Assembly (NCBI GenBank): GCA_032622095.1 | Contig: CP136064.1 | Location: 186,001 to 250,000, forward strand | Source of the DNA: Siphonodentalium dalli | Lineage: Eukaryota; Mollusca; Scaphopoda; Gadilida; Siphonodentaliidae | DNA: 64,000 nt | Direction of reading: 5' to 3' | Shown here: positions 27,481 to 40,100 of the stretch, piece by piece | How positions within the stretch are numbered: the stretch's first letter is position 1 | Layout of the letters: each line of letters begins with the position of its first letter | The notes under the pieces: generated by a model | The model's input: only the letters and a program-made list of their open reading frames with translations | What the model was told of the DNA's origin: nothing | Databases searched by the model: none | Made by a program: the position numbers and the translations under genes

Positions 27481-30400
27481 AAAAATGCGCCAAATTGAAA
27501 ATATCCAACAGTACTCCACCATGGAACCAGTCTATAGCAGATACCCCTTAAAGTTGGTGACTGTGTTACTTATGTCCCTTTAAGTTGAGATACATCTGTT
27601 CCTTTAAACATACATTTGCATTCCAACATGAAGATATTTATTTTCTGTAGTCATTGTAAATGACAACCCGATTCGGATATGGCCAGATTTGACATGGCGC
27701 GGTAGGGAGAAACATGCGCCCAATTGAAAATATCCAACCGTACTCCACCATGGAACCAGTCTATAGCAGATACCCCTTAAAGTTGGTGACTGTGTTACTT
27801 ATGTCCCTTTAAGTTGAGATACATCTGTTCCTCTAAACATACATTTGCATTCCAACATGAAGATATTTATTTTCTGTAGTCATTGTAAATGACAACCCGA
27901 TTCGGATATGGTTAGATTTGACATGGCGCGGTATGGAGAAACATGCGCCAAGTAGAAAATATCCAACCGTACTCCACCATGGAACCAGTCTAAATCAGAC
28001 ACCTCTTTAAGTTGGTGACTGTGTTACTTATGTCCCTTTAAGTTGAGATACATCTGTTCCTTTAAACATACATTTGCATTCCAACATGAAGATATTTATT
28101 TTCTGCAGTCATTGTAAATGACAACCCGATTCGGATATGGCCAGATTTGACATGGCGCGGTATGGAGAAACATGCGCAAAATTGAAAATATCCAACCGTA
28201 CTCCACCATGTAACCAGTCTATAGCAGATACCCCTTCAAGTTGGTGACGGTGTTACTTATGTCCCTTTAAGTTGAGATACATCTGTTCCTTTAAACATTC
28301 ATTTGCATTCCAACATGAAGATATATATTTTCTGCAGTCATTGTAAATGACAACCCGATTCGGATATGGCCAGATTTGACATGGCGCGGTATGGAGAAAC
28401 ATGCGCCAAATTGAAAATATCCAACCGTACTCCACCATGGAACCAGTCTATAGCAGATACCCCTTAAAGTTGGTGACTGTGTTACTAATGTCCCTTTAAG
28501 TTGAGATACATCTGTTCCTTTAAACATACATTTGCATTCCACCATAAAGATATATATTTTCTGCAGTCATTGTAAATGACAACCCGATTCGGATAGGGCC
28601 AGATTTGACATGGCGCGGTATGGAGAAACATGCGCCAAATTGAAAATATCCAACCGTACTCCACCATGGAACCAGTCTATAGCAGATACCCCTTTAAGTT
28701 GGTGACTGTGTTACTTATGTCCCTTTAAGTTGAGATACATCTGTTCCTCTAAACATACATTTGCATTCCACCATGAAGATATATATTTTCTGCAGTCATT
28801 GTAAATGACAACCCGATTCGGATATGGCCAGATTTGACATGGCGCGGTATGGAGAAACATGCGCCAAATTGAAAATATCCAACCGTACTCCACCATGGAA
28901 CCAGTCTATAGCAGATACCCCTTTAAGTGGGTGACTGTGTTACTTATGTCCCTTTAAGTTGAGATACATCTGTTCCTTTAAACATACATTTGCTTTCCAA
29001 CATGAAGATATTTATTTTCTGTAGTCATTGTAAATGACAACCCGATTCGGATATGGCCAGATTTGACATTGCGCGGTAGGGAGAAACATGCGCCAAATTG
29101 AAAATATCCAACAGTACTCCACCATGGAACCAGTCTATAGCAGATACCCCTTAAAGTTGGTGACTGTGTTACTTATGTCCCTTTAAGTTGAGATACATCT
29201 GTTTCTTTAAACATACATTTGCATTCCAACATGAAGATATTTATTTTCTGTAGTCATTGTAAATGACAACCCGATTCGGATATGGCCAGATTTGACATGA
29301 CGCGGTAGGGAGAAACATGCGCCAAATTGAAAATATCCAACAGTACTCCACCATGGAACCAGTCTATAGCAGATACCCCTTAAAGTTGGTGACGTGTTAC
29401 TTATGTCCCTTTAAGTTGAGATACATCTGTTCCTTTAAACATACATTTGCATTCCAACATGAAGATATTTATTTTCTGTAGTCATTGTAAATGACAACCC
29501 GATTCGGATATGGCCAGATTTGACATGGCGCGGTATGGAGAAACATGCGCCAAATAGAAAATATCCAACCGTACTCCACCATGGAACCAGTCTATAGCAG
29601 ATACCCCTTAAAGTTGGTGACTGTGTTACTTATGTCCCTTTAAGTTGATATACATCTGTTCCTCTAAACATACATTTGCATTCCAAAATGAAGATATTTA
29701 TTTTCTGTAGTCATTGTAAATGACAACCCGATTCGGATAGGGCCAGATTTGACATGGCGCGGTATGGAGAAACATGCGCCAAGTAGAAAATATCCAACCG
29801 TACTCCACCATGGAACCAGTCTAAATCAGACACCTATTTAAGTTGGTCACTGTGTTACTTATGTCCCTTTAAGTTGTGATACATCTGTTCCTTTAAACAT
29901 ACATTTGCATTCCAACATGAAGATATTTATTTTCTGCAGTCATTGTAAATGACAACCCGATTCGGATATGGCCAGATTTGACATGGCGCGGTATGGAGAA
30001 ACATGCGCAAAATTGAAAATATCCAACCGTACTCCACCATGTAACCAGTCTATAGCAGATACCCCTTCAAGTTGGTGACGGTGTTACTTATGTCCCTTTA
30101 AGTTGAGATACATCTGTTCCTTTAAACATTCATTTGCATTCCAACATGAAGATATATATTTTCTGCAGTCATTGTAAATGACAACCCGATTCGGATATGG
30201 CCAGATTTGACATGGCGCGGTATGGAGAAACATGCGCCAAATTGAAAATATCCAACCGTACTCCACCATGGAACCAGTCTATAGCAGATACCCCTTAAAG
30301 TTGGTGACTGTGTTACTTATGTCCCTTTAAGTTGAGATACATCTGTTCCCTTAAACATACATTTGCATTCCACCATGAAGATATATATTTTCTGCAGTCA

Positions 30401-32160
30401 TTGTAAATGACAACCCGATTCGGATAGGGCCAGATTTGACATGGCGCGGTATGGAGAAAAATGCGCCAAATTGAAATTATCCAACCGTACTCCACCATGG
30501 AACCAGTCTATAGCAGATACCCCTTTAAGTTGGTGACTGTGTTACTTATGTCCCTTTAAGTTGAGATACATCTGTTCCTCTAAACATACATTTGCATTCC
30601 ACCATGAAGATATATATTTTCTGCAGTCATTGTAAATGACAACCCGATTCGGATATGGCCAGATTTGACATGGCGCGGTATGGAGAAACATGCGCCAAAT
30701 TGAAAATATCCAACCGTACTCCACCATGGAACCAGTCTATAGCAGATACCCCTTTAAGTGGGTGACTGTGTTACTTATGTCCCTTTAAGTTGAGATACAT
30801 CTGTTCCTTTAAACATACATTTGCTTTCCAACATGAAGATATTTATTTTCTGTAGTCATTGTAAATGACAACCCGATTCGGATATGGCCAGATTTGACAT
30901 TGCGCGGTAGGGAGAAACATGCGCCAAATTGAAAATATCCAACAGTACTCCACCATGGAACCAGTCTATAGCAGATACCCCTTAAAGTTGGTGACTGTGT
31001 TACTTATGTCCCTTTAAGTTGAGATACATCTGTTTCTTTAAACATACATTTGCATTCCAACATGAAGATATTTATTTTCTGTAGTCATTGTAAATGACAA
31101 CCCGATTCGGATATGGCCAGATTTGACATGACGCGGTAGGGAGAAACATGCGCCAAATTGAAAATATCCAACAGTACTCCACCATGGAACCAGTCTATAG
31201 CAGATACCCCTTAAAGTTGGTGACGTGTTACTTATGTCCCTTTAAGTTGAGATACATCTGTTCCTTTAAACATACATTTGCATTCCAACATGAAGATATT
31301 TATTTTCTGTAGTCATTGTAAATGACAACCCGATTCGGATATGGCCAGATTTGACATGGCGCGGTATGGAGAAACATGCGCCAAATAGAAAATATCCAAC
31401 CGTACTCCACCATGGAACCAGTCTATAGCAGATACCCCTTAAAGTTGGTGACTGTGTTACTTATGTCCCTTTAAGTTGATATACATCTGTTCCTCTAAAC
31501 ATACATTTGCATTCCAAAATGAAGATATTTATTTTCTGTAGTCATTGTAAATGACAACCCGATTCGGATATGGCCAGATTTGACATGGCGCGGTATGGAG
31601 AAACATGCGCCAAGTAGAAAATATCCAACCGTACTCCACCATGGAACCAGTCTAAATCAGACACCTCTTTAAGTTGGTGACTGTGTTACTTATGTCCCTT
31701 TAAGTTGAGATACATCTGTTCCTTTAAACATACATTTGCATTCCACCATGAAGATATATATTTTCTGCAGTCATTGTAAATGACAACCCGATTCGGATAT
31801 GGCCAGATTTGACATGGCGCGGTATGGAGAAACATGCGCCAAATTGAAAATATCCAACCGTACTCCACCATGGAACCAGCCTATAGCAGATACCCCTTAA
31901 AGTTGGTGACTGTGTTACTTATGTCCCTTTAAGTTGAGATACATCTGTTCCTTTAAACATACATTTGCATTCCAACATGAAGATATATATTTTCTGCAGT
32001 CATTGTAAATGACAACCCGATTCAGATATGGCCAGATTTGACATGGCGCGGTATGGAGAAACATGCGCCAAATTGAAAATATCCAACCGTACTCCACCAT
32101 GGAACCAGTCTATAGCAGATACCCCTTAAAGTTGGTGACTGTGTTACTTATGTCCCTTTA
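27481..32160 (-). repeat. Direct duplicate of the 19.7-24.0 kb block
   Basis: Markers are colinear with 19,697-24,000. The offset is 7,784 bp from the AAAAATGCGCC string (27,481 against 19,697) through the trio at 28,253 against 20,469. It becomes 7,326 bp at 30,084 against 22,758, and 8,241 bp at the pair with ACCAGCCTATAGC and GATTCAGATATGG (31,686-32,100 against 23,445-23,859). Each change of offset is a whole number of monomers, apart from single-base deletions. This is a block-scale duplication followed by monomer gains and losses. Confidence 0.8.
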
Positions 32161-35100
32161 AGTTGATATACATCTGTTCCTCTAAACATACATTTGCATT
32201 CCAACATGAAGATATTTATTTTCTGTAGTCATTGTAAATGACAACCCGATTCGGATATGGCCAGATTTGACATGGCGCGGTAGGGAGAAACATGCGCCAA
32301 ATTGAAAATATCCAACAGTACTCCACCATGGAACCAGTCTATAGCAGATACCCCATAAAGTTGGTGACTGTGTTACTTATGTCCCTTTAAGTTGAGATAC
32401 ATCTGTTTCTTTAAACATACATTTGCATTCCAACATGAAGATATTTATTTTCTGTAGTCATTGTAAATGACAACCCGATTCGGATATGGCCAGATTTGAC
32501 ATGACGCGGTAGGGAGAAACATGCGCCAAATTGAAAATATCCAACAGTACTCCACCATGGAACCAGTCTATAGCAGATACGCCTTAAAGTTGGTGACGGT
32601 GTTACTTATGTCCCTTTAAGTTGAGATACATCTGTTCCTTTAAACATACATTTGCATTCCACCATGAAGATATATATTTTCTGCAGTCATTGTAAATGAC
32701 AACCCGATTCGGATATGGCCAGATTTGACATGGCGCGGTATGGAGAAACATGCGCCAAATTGAAAATATCCAACAGTACTCCACCATGGAACCAGTCTAT
32801 AGCAGATACCCCTTAAAGTTGGTGACTGTGTTACTTATGTCCCTTTAAGTTGAGATACATCTGTTCCTTTAAACATACATTTGCATTCCACCATGAAGAT
32901 ATATATTTTCTGCAGTCATTGTAAATGACAACCCGATTCGGATATGGCCAGATTTGACATGGCGCGGTATGGAGAAACATGCGCAAAATTGAAAATATCC
33001 AACCGTACTCCACCATGTAACCAGTCTATAGCAGATACCCCTTCAAGTTGGTGACGGTGTTACTTATGTCCCTTTAAGTTGAGATACATCTGTTCCTTTA
33101 AACATTCATTTGCATTCCACCATGAAGTTATATATTTTCTGCAGTCATTGTAAATGACAACCCGATTCGGATATGGCCAGATTTGACATGGCGCGGTATG
33201 GAGAAACATGCGCCAAATTGAAAATATCCAACCGTACTCCACCATGTAACCAGTCTATAGCAGATACCCCTTAAAGTTGGTGACGGTGTTACTTATGTCC
33301 CTTTAAGTTGAGATACATCTGTTCCTTTAAACATACATTTGCATTCCAACATGAAGATATATATTTTCTGCAGTCATTGTAAATGACAACCCGATTCGGA
33401 TATGGCCAGATTTGACATGGCGCGGTATGGAGAAACATGCGCCAAATTGAAAATATCCAACCGTACTCCACCATGGAACCAGTCTATAGCAGATACCCCT
33501 TAAAGTTGGTGACTGTGTTACTTATGTCCCTTTAAGTTGAGATACATCTGTTCCTTTAAACATACATTTGCATTCCAACATGAAGATATTTATTTTCTGT
33601 AGTCATTGTAAATGACAACCCGATTCGGATATGGCCAGATTTGACATGGCTCGGTAGGGAGAAACATGCGCCAAATTGAAAATATCCAACAGTACTCCAC
33701 CATGGAACCAGTCTATAGCAGATACCCCTTAAAGTTGGTGACTGTGTTACTTATGTCTCTTTAAGTTGAGATACATCTGTTCCTTTAAACATACATTTGC
33801 ATTCCAACATGAAGATATTTATTTTCTGTAGTCATTGTAAATGACAACCCGATTCGGATATGGCCAGATTTGACATGGCGCGGTATGGAGAAACATGCGC
33901 CAAATAGAAAATATCCAACCGTACTCCACCATGGAACCAGTCTAAATCAGACACCTCTTTAAGTTGGTGACTGTGTTACTTATGTTCCTTTAAGTTGAGA
34001 TACATCTGTTCCTTTAAACATACATTTGCATTCCAACATGAAGATATTTATTTTCTGTAGTCATTGTAAATGACAACCCGATTCGGATATGGCCAGATTT
34101 GACATGGCGCGGTATGGAGAAACATGCGCAAAATTGAAAATATCCAACCGTACTCCACCATGTAACCAGTCTATAGCAGATACCCCTTAAAGTTGGTGAC
34201 GGTGCTAATTATGTCCCTTTAAGTTGAGATACATCTGTTCCTTTAAACATACATTTGCATTCCAACATGAAGATATTTATTTTCTGCAGTCATTGTAAAT
34301 GACAACCCGATTCGGATATGGCCAGATTTGACATGGCGCGGTATGGAGAAACATGCGCCAAATTGAAAATATCCAACCGTACTCCACCATGGAACCAGTC
34401 TATAGCAGATACCCCTTAAAGTTGGTGACTGTGTTACTTATGTCCCTTTAAGATGAGATACATCTGTTCCTTTAAACATACATTTGCATTCCAACATGAA
34501 GATATATATTTTCTGTAGTCATTGTAAATGACAACCCGATTCGGATATGGCCAGATTTGACATGGCGCGGTATGGAGAAACATGCGCCAAATTGAAAATA
34601 TCCAACCGTACTCCACCATGGAACCAGTCTATAGCAGATACCCCTTAAAGTTGGTGACTGTGTTACTTATGTCCCTTTAAGTTGAGATATATCTGTTCCT
34701 TTAAACATACATTTGCATTCCAACATGAAGATATATATTTTCTGCAGTCATTGTAAATGACAACCCGATTCGGATATGGCCAGATTTGACATGGCGTGGT
34801 ATGGAGAAACAAGCGCCAAATTGAAAATATCCAACCGTACTCCACCATGGAACCAGTCTATAGCAGATACCCCTTAAAGTTGGTGACTGTGTTACTTATG
34901 TCCCTTTAAGTTGAGATACATCTGTTTCTTTAAACATACATTTGCATTCCACCATGAAGATATATATTTTCTGCAGTCATTGTAAATGACAACCCGATTC
35001 GGATAGGGCCAGATTTGACATGACGCGGTATGGAGAAACATGCGCCAAATTGAAAATATCCAACCGTACTCCACCATGGAACCAGTCTATATCAGACACC

Positions 35101-35320
35101 CCTTTAAGTTGTTGACTGTGTTACTTATGTCCCTTTAAGTTGAGATACATCTGTTCCTTTAAACATACATTTGCATTCCACCATGAAGATATATATTTTC
35201 TGCAGTCATTGTAAATGACAACCCGATTCGGATATGGCCAGATTTGACATGGCGCGGTATGGAGAAACATGCGCCAAATTGAAAATATCCAACCGTACTC
35301 CACCATGGAACCAGTCTATA

Positions 35321-35778
35321 GCAGATACCCCTTTAAGTTGGTGACTGTGTTGCTTATGTCCCTTTAAGTTGAGAAACATCTGTTCCTTTAAACATACATT
35401 TGCATTCCAACATGAAGATATTTAATTTCTGTAGTCATTGTAAATGACAACCCGATTCGGATATGGCCAGATTTGACATGGCGCGGTATGGAGAAACATG
35501 CGCCAAATAGAAAATATCCAACCGTACTCCACCATGGAACCAGTCTATAGCAGATACCCCTTTAAGTTGGTGACTGTGTTGCTTATGTCCCTTTAAGTTG
35601 AGAAACATCTGTTCCTTTAAACATACATTTGCATTCCAACATGAAGATATTTAATTTCTGTAGTCATTGTAAATGACAACCCGATTCGGATATGGCCAGA
35701 TTTGACATGGCGCGGTATGGAGAAACATGCGCCAAATAGAAAATATCCAACCGTACTCCACCATGGAACCAGTCTATA
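35321..35778 (-). repeat. Single-monomer tandem duplication, two identical 229-bp copies
   Basis: Two successive monomers, 35,321-35,549 and 35,550-35,778, appear identical by eye. They share the otherwise rare changes GTGTTGCTTATG, GTTGAGAAACATC and GATATTTAATTTC. The corresponding position in the inverted copy (58,0xx on the plus strand) and in the 50.5-kb paralogue contains this monomer once. It is therefore a recent local duplication in this copy. Confidence 0.85.
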
Positions 35779-36501
35779 GCAGATACCCCTTAAAGTTGGT
35801 GACTGTGTTACTTATGTCCCTTTAAGTTGAGATACATCTGTTCCTCTAAACATACATTTGCATTCCAACATGAAGATATTTATTTTCTGTAGTCATTGTA
35901 AATGACAACCCGATTCGGATATGGCCAGATTTGACATGGCGCGGTATGGAGAAACATGCGCCAAGTAGAAAATATCCAACCGTACTCCACCATGGAACCA
36001 GTCTAAATCAGACACCTCTTTAAGTTGGTGACTGTGTTACTTATGTCCCTTTAAGTTGAGATACATCTGTTCCTTTAAACATACATTTGCATTCCAACAT
36101 GAAGATATTTATTTTCTGCAGTCATTGTAAATGACAACCCGATTCGGATATGGCCAGATTTGACATGGCGCGGTATGGAGAAACATGCGCCAAATTGAAA
36201 ATATCCAACCGTACTCCACCATGGAACCAGTCTATAGCAGATACCCCTTAAAGTTGGTGACTGTGTTACTTATGTCCCTTTAAGTTGAGATACATCTGTT
36301 CCTTTAAACATACATTTGCATTCCACCATGAAGATATATATTTTCTGCAGTCATTGTAAATGACAACCCGATTCGGATAGGGCCAGATTTGACATGGCGC
36401 GGTATGGAGAAACATGCGCCAAATTGAAAATATCCAACCGTACTCCACCATGGAACCAGTCTATAGCAGATACCCCTTTAAGTTGGTGACTGTGTTACTT
36501 A

Positions 36502-36504
36502 TTG
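36502..36504. other. Orientation switch J1 (minus array to plus array)
   Basis: The minus-oriented monomer runs normally to GTGTTACTTAT. The next recognisable base belongs to a plus-oriented monomer (GGTTGGATATTTTC), with one extra T at 36,503. The two open frames point away from each other. There is no spacer and no transposon remnant. The same breakpoint in reverse complement is found at 57,261-57,263, so J1 was itself copied. An assembly artefact is possible in any satellite, but the duplicated, identical form and the shared private variants around it argue for a real molecule. Confidence 0.9.
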
Positions 36505-37178
36505 GTTGGATATTTTCAATTTTGCGCATGTTTCTCCATACCGCGCCATGTCAAATCTGGCCATATCCGAATCGGGTTGTCATTTACAATGACTACAGAA
36601 AATAAATATCTTCATGTTGGAATGCAAATGTATGTTTAAAGGAACAGATGTATCTCAACTTAAAGGAACATAAGTAACACAGTCGCCAACTTAAAGAGGT
36701 GTCTGATTTAGACTGGTTCCATGGTGGAGTACGGTTGGATATTTTCTATTTGGCGCATGTTTCTCCATACCGCGCCATGTCAAATCTGGCCATATCCGAA
36801 TCGGGTTGTCATTTACAATGACTACAGAAAATAAATATCTTCATGTTGGAATGCAAATGTATGTTTAAAGGAACAGATGTATCTCAACTTAAAGGGACAT
36901 AAGTAACACAGTCACCAACTTTAAGGGGTATCTGCTATAGACTGGTTCCATGGTGGAGTACTGTTGGATATTTTCAATTTGGCGCATGTTTCTCCCTACC
37001 GAGCCATGTCAAATCTGGCCATATCCGAATCGGGTTGTCATTTACAATGACTACAGAAAATAAATATCTTCATGTTGGAATGCAAATGTATGTTTAAAGG
37101 AACAGATGTATCTCAACTTAAAGGGACATAAGTAACACAGTCACCAACTTTAAGGGGTATCTGCTATAGACTGGTTCC

Positions 37179-40100
37179 ATGGTGGAGTACGGTTGGATAT
37201 TTTCAATTTGGCGCATGTTTCTCCATACCGCGCCATGTCAAATCTGGCCATATCCGAATCGGGTTGTCATTTACAATGACTGCAGAAAATATATATCTTC
37301 ATGTTGGAATGCAAATGTATGTTTAAAGGAACAGATGTATCTCAACTTAAAGGAACATAAGTAACACCGTCACCAACTTTAAGGGGTATCTGCTATAGAC
37401 TGGTTACATGGTGGAGTACGGTTGGATATTTTCAATTTGGCGCATGTTTCTCCATACCGCGCCATGTCAAATCTGGCCATATCCGAATCGGGTTGTCATT
37501 TACAATGACTGCAGAAAATATATATCTTCATGGTGGAATGCAAATGAATGTTTAAAGGAACAGATGTATCTCAACTTAAAGGGACATAAGTAACACCGTC
37601 ACCAACTTGAAGGGGTATCTGCTATAGACTGGTTACATGGTGGAGTACGGTTGGATATTTTCAATTTTGCGCATGTTTCTCCATACCGCGCCATGTCAAA
37701 TCTGGCCATATCCGAATCTGGTTGTCATTTACAATGACTGCAGAAAATAAATATCTTCATGTTGGAATGCAAATGTATGTTTAAAGGAACAGATGTATCT
37801 CAACTTAAAGGACATAAGTAACACAGTCACCAACTTAAAGAGGTGTCTGATTTAGAATGGTTCCATGGTGGAGTACGGTTGGATATTTTCTACTTGGCGC
37901 ATGTTTCTCCATACCGCGCCATGTCAAATCTGGCCATATCCGAATCGGGTTGTCATTTACAATGACTGCAGAAAATATATATCTTCATGGTGGAATGCAA
38001 ATGTATGTTTAAAGGAACAGATGTATCTCAACTTAAAGGGACATAAGTAACACAGTCACCAACTTTAAGGGGTATCTGCTATAGACTGGTTCCATGGTGG
38101 AGTACTGTTGGATATTTTCAATTTGGCGCATGTTTCTCCATACCGCGCCATGTCAAATCTGGCCATATCCGAATCGGGTTGTCATTTACAATGACTGCAG
38201 AAAATATATATCTTCATGGTGGAATGCAAATGTATGTTTAAAGGAACAGATGTATCTCAACTTAAAGGGACATAAGTAACACCGTCACCAACTTTAAGGC
38301 GTATCTGCTATAGACTGGTTCCATGGTGGAGTACTGTTGGATATTTTCAATTTGGCGCATGTTTCTCCCTACCGCGTCATGTCAAATCTGGCCATATCCG
38401 AATCGGGTTGTCATTTACAATGACTACAGAAAATAAATATCTTCATGTTGGAATGCAAATGTATGTTTAAAGAAACAGATGTATCTCAACTTAAAGGGAC
38501 ATAAGTAACACAGTCACCAACTTTAAGGGGTATCTGCTATAGACTGGTTCCATGGTGGAGTACTGTTGGATATTTTCAATTTGGCGCATGTTTCTCCCTA
38601 CCGCGCCATGTCAAATCTGGCCATATCCGAATCGGGTTGTCATTTACAATGACTACAGAAAATAAATATCTTCATGTTGGAAAGCAAATGTATCTTTAAA
38701 GGAACAGATGTATCTCAACTTAAAGGGACATAAGTAACACAGTCACCAACTTAAAGGGGTATCTGCTATAGACTGGTTCCATGGTGGAGTACGGTTGGAT
38801 ATTTTCAATTTGGCGTATGTTTCTCCATACCGCGCCATGTCAAATCTGGCCATATCCAAATCGGGTTGTCATTTACAATGACTGCAGAAAATATATATCT
38901 TCATGGTGGAATGCAAATGTATGTTTAAAGGAACAGATGTATCTCAACTTAAAGGGACATAAGTAACACAGTCACCAACTTAAAGGGGTGTCTGATATAG
39001 ACTGGTTCCATGGTGGAGTACGGTTGGATATTTTCAATTTGGCGCATGTTTCTCCATACCGCGTCATGTCAAATCTGGCCCTATCCGAATCGGGTTGTCA
39101 TTTACAATGACTGCAGAAAATATATATCTTCATGGTGGAATGCAAATGTATGTTTAAAGAAACAGATGTATCTCAACTTAAAGGGACATAAGTAACACAG
39201 TCACCAACTTTAAGGGGTATCTGCTATAGACTGGTTCCATGGTGGAGTACGGTTGGATATTTTCAATTTGGCGCTTGTTTCTCCATACCACGCCATGTCA
39301 AATCTGGCCATATCCGAATCGGGTTGTCATTTACAATGACTGCAGAAAATATATATCTTCATGTTGGAATGCAAATGTATGTTTAAAGGAACAGATGTAT
39401 CTCAACTTAAAGGGACATAAGTAACACAGTCACCAACTTTAAGGGGTATCTGCTATAGACTGGTTCCATGGTGGAGTACGGTTGGATATTTTCAATTTGG
39501 CGCATGTTTCTCCATACCGCGCCATGTCAAATCTGGCCATATCCGAATCGGGTTGTCATTTACAATGACTGCAGAAAATATATATCTTCATGTTGGAATG
39601 CAAATGTATGTTTAAAGGAACAGATGTATCTCAACTTAAAGGGACATAAGTAACACCGTCACCAACTTTAAGGGGTATCTGCTATAGACTGGTTACATGG
39701 TGGAGTACGGTTGGATATTTTCAATTTTGCGCATGTTTCTCCATACCGCGCCATGTCAAATCTGGCCATATCCGAATCGGGTTGTCATTTACAATGACTA
39801 CAGAAAATAAATATCTTCATGTTGGAATGCAAATGTATGTTTAAAGGAACAGATGTATCTCAACTTAAAGGAACATAAGTAACACAGTCACCAACTTAAA
39901 GAGGTGTCTGATTTAGACTGGTTCCATGGTGGAGTACGGTTGGATATTTTCTATTTGGCGCATGTTTCTCCATACCGCGCCATGTCAAATCTGGCCATAT
40001 CCGAATCGGGTTGTCATTTACAATGACTACAGAAAATAAATATCTTCATGTTGGAATGCAAATGTATGTTTAAAGGAACAGATGTATCTCAACTTAAAGG

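Larger units (their letters stand above)
1..36502 (-). repeat. 229-bp satellite array, segment A (minus orientation, about 159 monomers)
   Basis: Head-to-tail tandem array with a strict 229-bp period: the landmark GAGAAACATGCGC recurs at 1, 230, 459, 688 and so on. Monomers differ at a limited set of sites, for example TTTATTTTCTGTAG versus ATATATTTTCTGCAG, GCGCCAAATTG versus GCGCAAAATTG, and TCTATAGCAGATACC versus TCTAAATCAGACACC. Combinations of these variants recur in blocks, so higher-order repeats are present. Rare one-base deletions, such as GTGACGTGTT near 5,350, 21,607, 25,042, 29,391 and 31,222, explain block spacings that fall one base short of a multiple of 229. No transposon ends or genes interrupt it. 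Orientation is named after the 61-codon open frame in some monomers, which is not thought to be a gene. The array continues beyond the left edge of the window. Confidence 0.98.

Noticed and set aside
28291-28545. 84-codon minus-strand frame overlapping two monomers
   Set aside because: It arises in another frame of the satellite through a local combination of variants (TTACTAATG near 28,485). It spans a monomer boundary and has no counterpart elsewhere.
36414-36605. 63-codon plus-strand frame across J1 (and its twin at 57,160-57,351)
   Set aside because: It is created by fusion of oppositely oriented monomers at the junction and ends at the common TAA allele. It is useful only as a marker of the junction.
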